Assembly: GCF_964204645.1 (NCBI RefSeq) | Contig: NC_134028.1 | Span: 124,001-188,000, forward strand | Length of the DNA: 64,000 nucleotides | Origin: Tubulanus polymorphus | Taxonomy: Eukaryota; Nemertea; Palaeonemertea; Tubulaniformes; Tubulanidae | Direction of reading: 5' to 3' | Shown here: piece by piece, positions 62,701 through 64,000 of the stretch | How the letters are laid out: the number at the start of each line of letters is the position of its first letter | Numbering within the stretch: the stretch's first letter is position 1 | Made by a program: the position numbers and the translations under genes | Notes under the pieces: generated by a model | What the model was told of the DNA's origin: nothing | What the model saw: the letters and a program-made list of their open reading frames with translations, nothing else | Databases searched by the model: none

Positions 62701-64000
62701 TCCATCTGCTCGAAATCAGTTCAGTTTACCTTAACCTATCATTTCAGATCGAGTCCATCATCTTCAGGAGCATAAATAGCCAGAAAATTCTTAATCTTTC
62801 CACCTATCTATTTGAAATCAGTTCAATACGCCTTAACACATCTTTTCAGATTGAATCCATCATCTTCAGAACCAAAAGCAGCCAGAAAATTCTGATTCTT
62901 TCAACCTATCTATTTGAAATCAGTTCAGTACACCCTAACCCATCAATTAAGATAGAACTCATCATCTTTAGGACCCTATTTTGCAAGAAAAATCTGTATC
63001 TTTCAGTCCATCTGCTCGAAATCAGTTCAGTTTACCTTAACCTATCATTTCAGATCGAGTCCATCATCTTCAGGAGCATAAATAGCCAGAAAATTCTTAA
63101 TCTTTCCACCTATCTATTTGAAATCAGTTCAATACGCCTTAACACATCTTTTCAGATTGAATCCATCATCTTCAGAACCAAAAGCAGCCAGAAAATTCTT
63201 AATCTTTCAACCTATCTATTTGAAATCAGTTCAGTACACCCTAACCCATCAATTAAGATAGAATTCATCATCTTTAGGACCCTATTTTGCAAGAAAAATC
63301 TGTATCTTTCAGTCCACCTACTCGAAATCAGTTCAGTTTACCTTAACCTATCATTTCAGATCGAGTCCATCATCTTCAGGAGCATAAATAGCCAGAAAAT
63401 TCTTAATCTTTCCACCTATCTATTTGAAATCAGTTCAATACGCCTTAGCCCATCTTTTCAGATTGAGTCCATCATCTTCAGAACCAAAGGCAGCCAGAAA
63501 ATTCTGATTCTTTCCACCTATCTATTTGAAATCAGTTCAGTTCACCCTAACCCATCAATTAAGATAGAATTCATCATCTTTAGGACCCTATTTTGCAAGA
63601 AAAATCTGTATCTTTCAGTCCATCTACTCGAAATCAGTTCAGTTTACCTTAACCTATCATTTCAGATCGAGTCCATAATCTTCAGGAGCATAAATAGACA
63701 GAAAATTCTTAATCTTTCCACCTATCCATTTGAAATCAGTTCAGTACACCCTAACCCATCAATTAAGATAGAATTCATCATCTTTAGGACCCTATTTTGC
63801 AAGAAAAATCTGTATCTTTCAGTCCATCTACTCGAAATCAGTTCAGTTTATCTTAACCTATCATTTCAGATCGAGTCCATCATCTTCAGGAGCATAAATA
63901 GCCAGAAAATTCTTAATCTTTCCACCTATCTATTTGAAATCAGTTCAATACGCCTTAGCCCATCTTTTCAGATTGAGTCCATCATCTTCAGAACCAAAGG
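56717..64000 (+). repeat. Super-unit U5, second copy of U3, cut by the window edge
   Basis: It follows U3 closely for about 7 kb. Single-base differences include CGCCTCAGCC at about 58851 and GTCCATAATC at about 63671. From about 63,725 it departs: an A''-C dimer (63654-63857) stands where U3 has an A-B-C trimer (52943-53248). So U5 is not a simple complete copy of the 10,711-bp unit. Confidence 0.82.
58247..58349 (+). repeat. 103-bp C monomer, copy 5
   Basis: Same one-base-longer end, 10,711 bp after copy 4, in U5. After it all monomers start at 6+102k. Confidence 0.93.

Larger units (their letters stand above)
1..64000 (+). repeat. Satellite DNA array, 102-bp monomer family, truncated at both window edges
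   Basis: The entire window is made of 102-bp monomers in one orientation. Monomer starts fall at 1+102k up to about 25.6 kb. They then shift by one base at each of five 103-bp monomers, so the last monomer starts at 63960 (627 monomers x 102 + 5 + 1). Invariant blocks such as GAAATCAGTTCA and CATCATCTT recur once per monomer. No unique sequence, mobile element, inversion or non-satellite gap was seen. G+C is about 36%. Organisation of this kind is known from eukaryotic satellites with higher-order repeats. The species and chromosomal location cannot be told from the sequence, and I do not recognise the family. Confidence 0.97.

Noticed and set aside
1-64000. CRISPR array
   Set aside because: The period is a uniform 102 bp with no short repeat alternating with unique spacers; the whole unit is repeated. 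No cas-like genes are present.
1-64000. 34-residue solenoid repeat protein (TPR or TAL-effector like)
   Set aside because: The length matches by chance, but the conserved TPR positions (Trp, Gly, Ala, Pro pattern) and the TAL LTP..VVAIAS-type core are absent; the translation has almost no Gly or Ala.
1-64000. Transposable element, rRNA or tRNA insertions
   Set aside because: No interruption of the monomer register was found anywhere, so there is no room for an inserted element. No long inverted or direct terminal repeats other than the satellite itself were seen.
1-64000. Minus-strand genes
   Set aside because: The reverse complement of monomer A has stops in all three frames (checked), so no long minus-strand frame can persist.

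Overview
The whole window is one uninterrupted, head-to-tail satellite DNA array. I find no gene, RNA gene, transposon, inversion or unique sequence in the 64 kb, and the array runs off both ends. The monomer is 102 bp at about 36% G+C (37, 39 and 33 G/C bases in the first three monomers). Three subfamilies, here called A, B and C, are about 84% (A/B), 75% (B/C) and 74% (A/C) identical and normally follow one another as a 306-bp A-B-C trimer. Phase arithmetic gives 627 monomers plus a 41-base partial one at the right edge. Every monomer is 102 bp except five 103-bp ones, which are copies of a single insertion event.

An array of this size, with nested higher-order repeats (HORs), points to eukaryotic heterochromatin, perhaps (peri)centromeric, subtelomeric or an interstitial block. 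I do not recognise the satellite and cannot name the organism.

Layout by monomer type. (1) 1-14586 is built from an 11-monomer unit (1,122 bp; full copies at 1, 5815, 9283, 11221 and 12649, plus partial copies) and a 23-monomer unit (2,346 bp; copies at 1123, 3469 and 6937). (2) 14587-16524 holds trimers mixed with 510-bp pentamers. (3) 16525-18870 is a fourth, more diverged 23-monomer copy. (4) 18871-21828 is mixed trimers and tetramers. (5) 21829-23970 is the first copy of a 21-monomer unit (2,142 bp), tandemly duplicated at 32439-34580 and 34581-36722. (6) 23971-24582 is two trimers related to the start of the units in (9). (7) 24583-30704 is a perfect-looking tandem pair of a 30-monomer, 3,061-bp unit. 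(8) 30705-32438 is linking trimers. (9) 36723-64000 is a series of related units of 52, 39, 76, 29 and at least 71 monomers, which differ by whole-monomer deletions or additions. The 76+29 pair forms a 10,711-bp super-unit that starts again at 56717.

Because 102 is a multiple of three, one forward frame is free of stops in the consensus monomer and yields long 34-residue-repeat ORFs. Differences between monomer types show no third-codon-position bias (12/8/7 for A versus C), consensus monomers carry no in-frame ATG, and in-frame stops have been amplified along with the units. I therefore treat these ORFs as by-products. The interest of the window lies in its nested repeat architecture, which records repeated unequal exchange in register.
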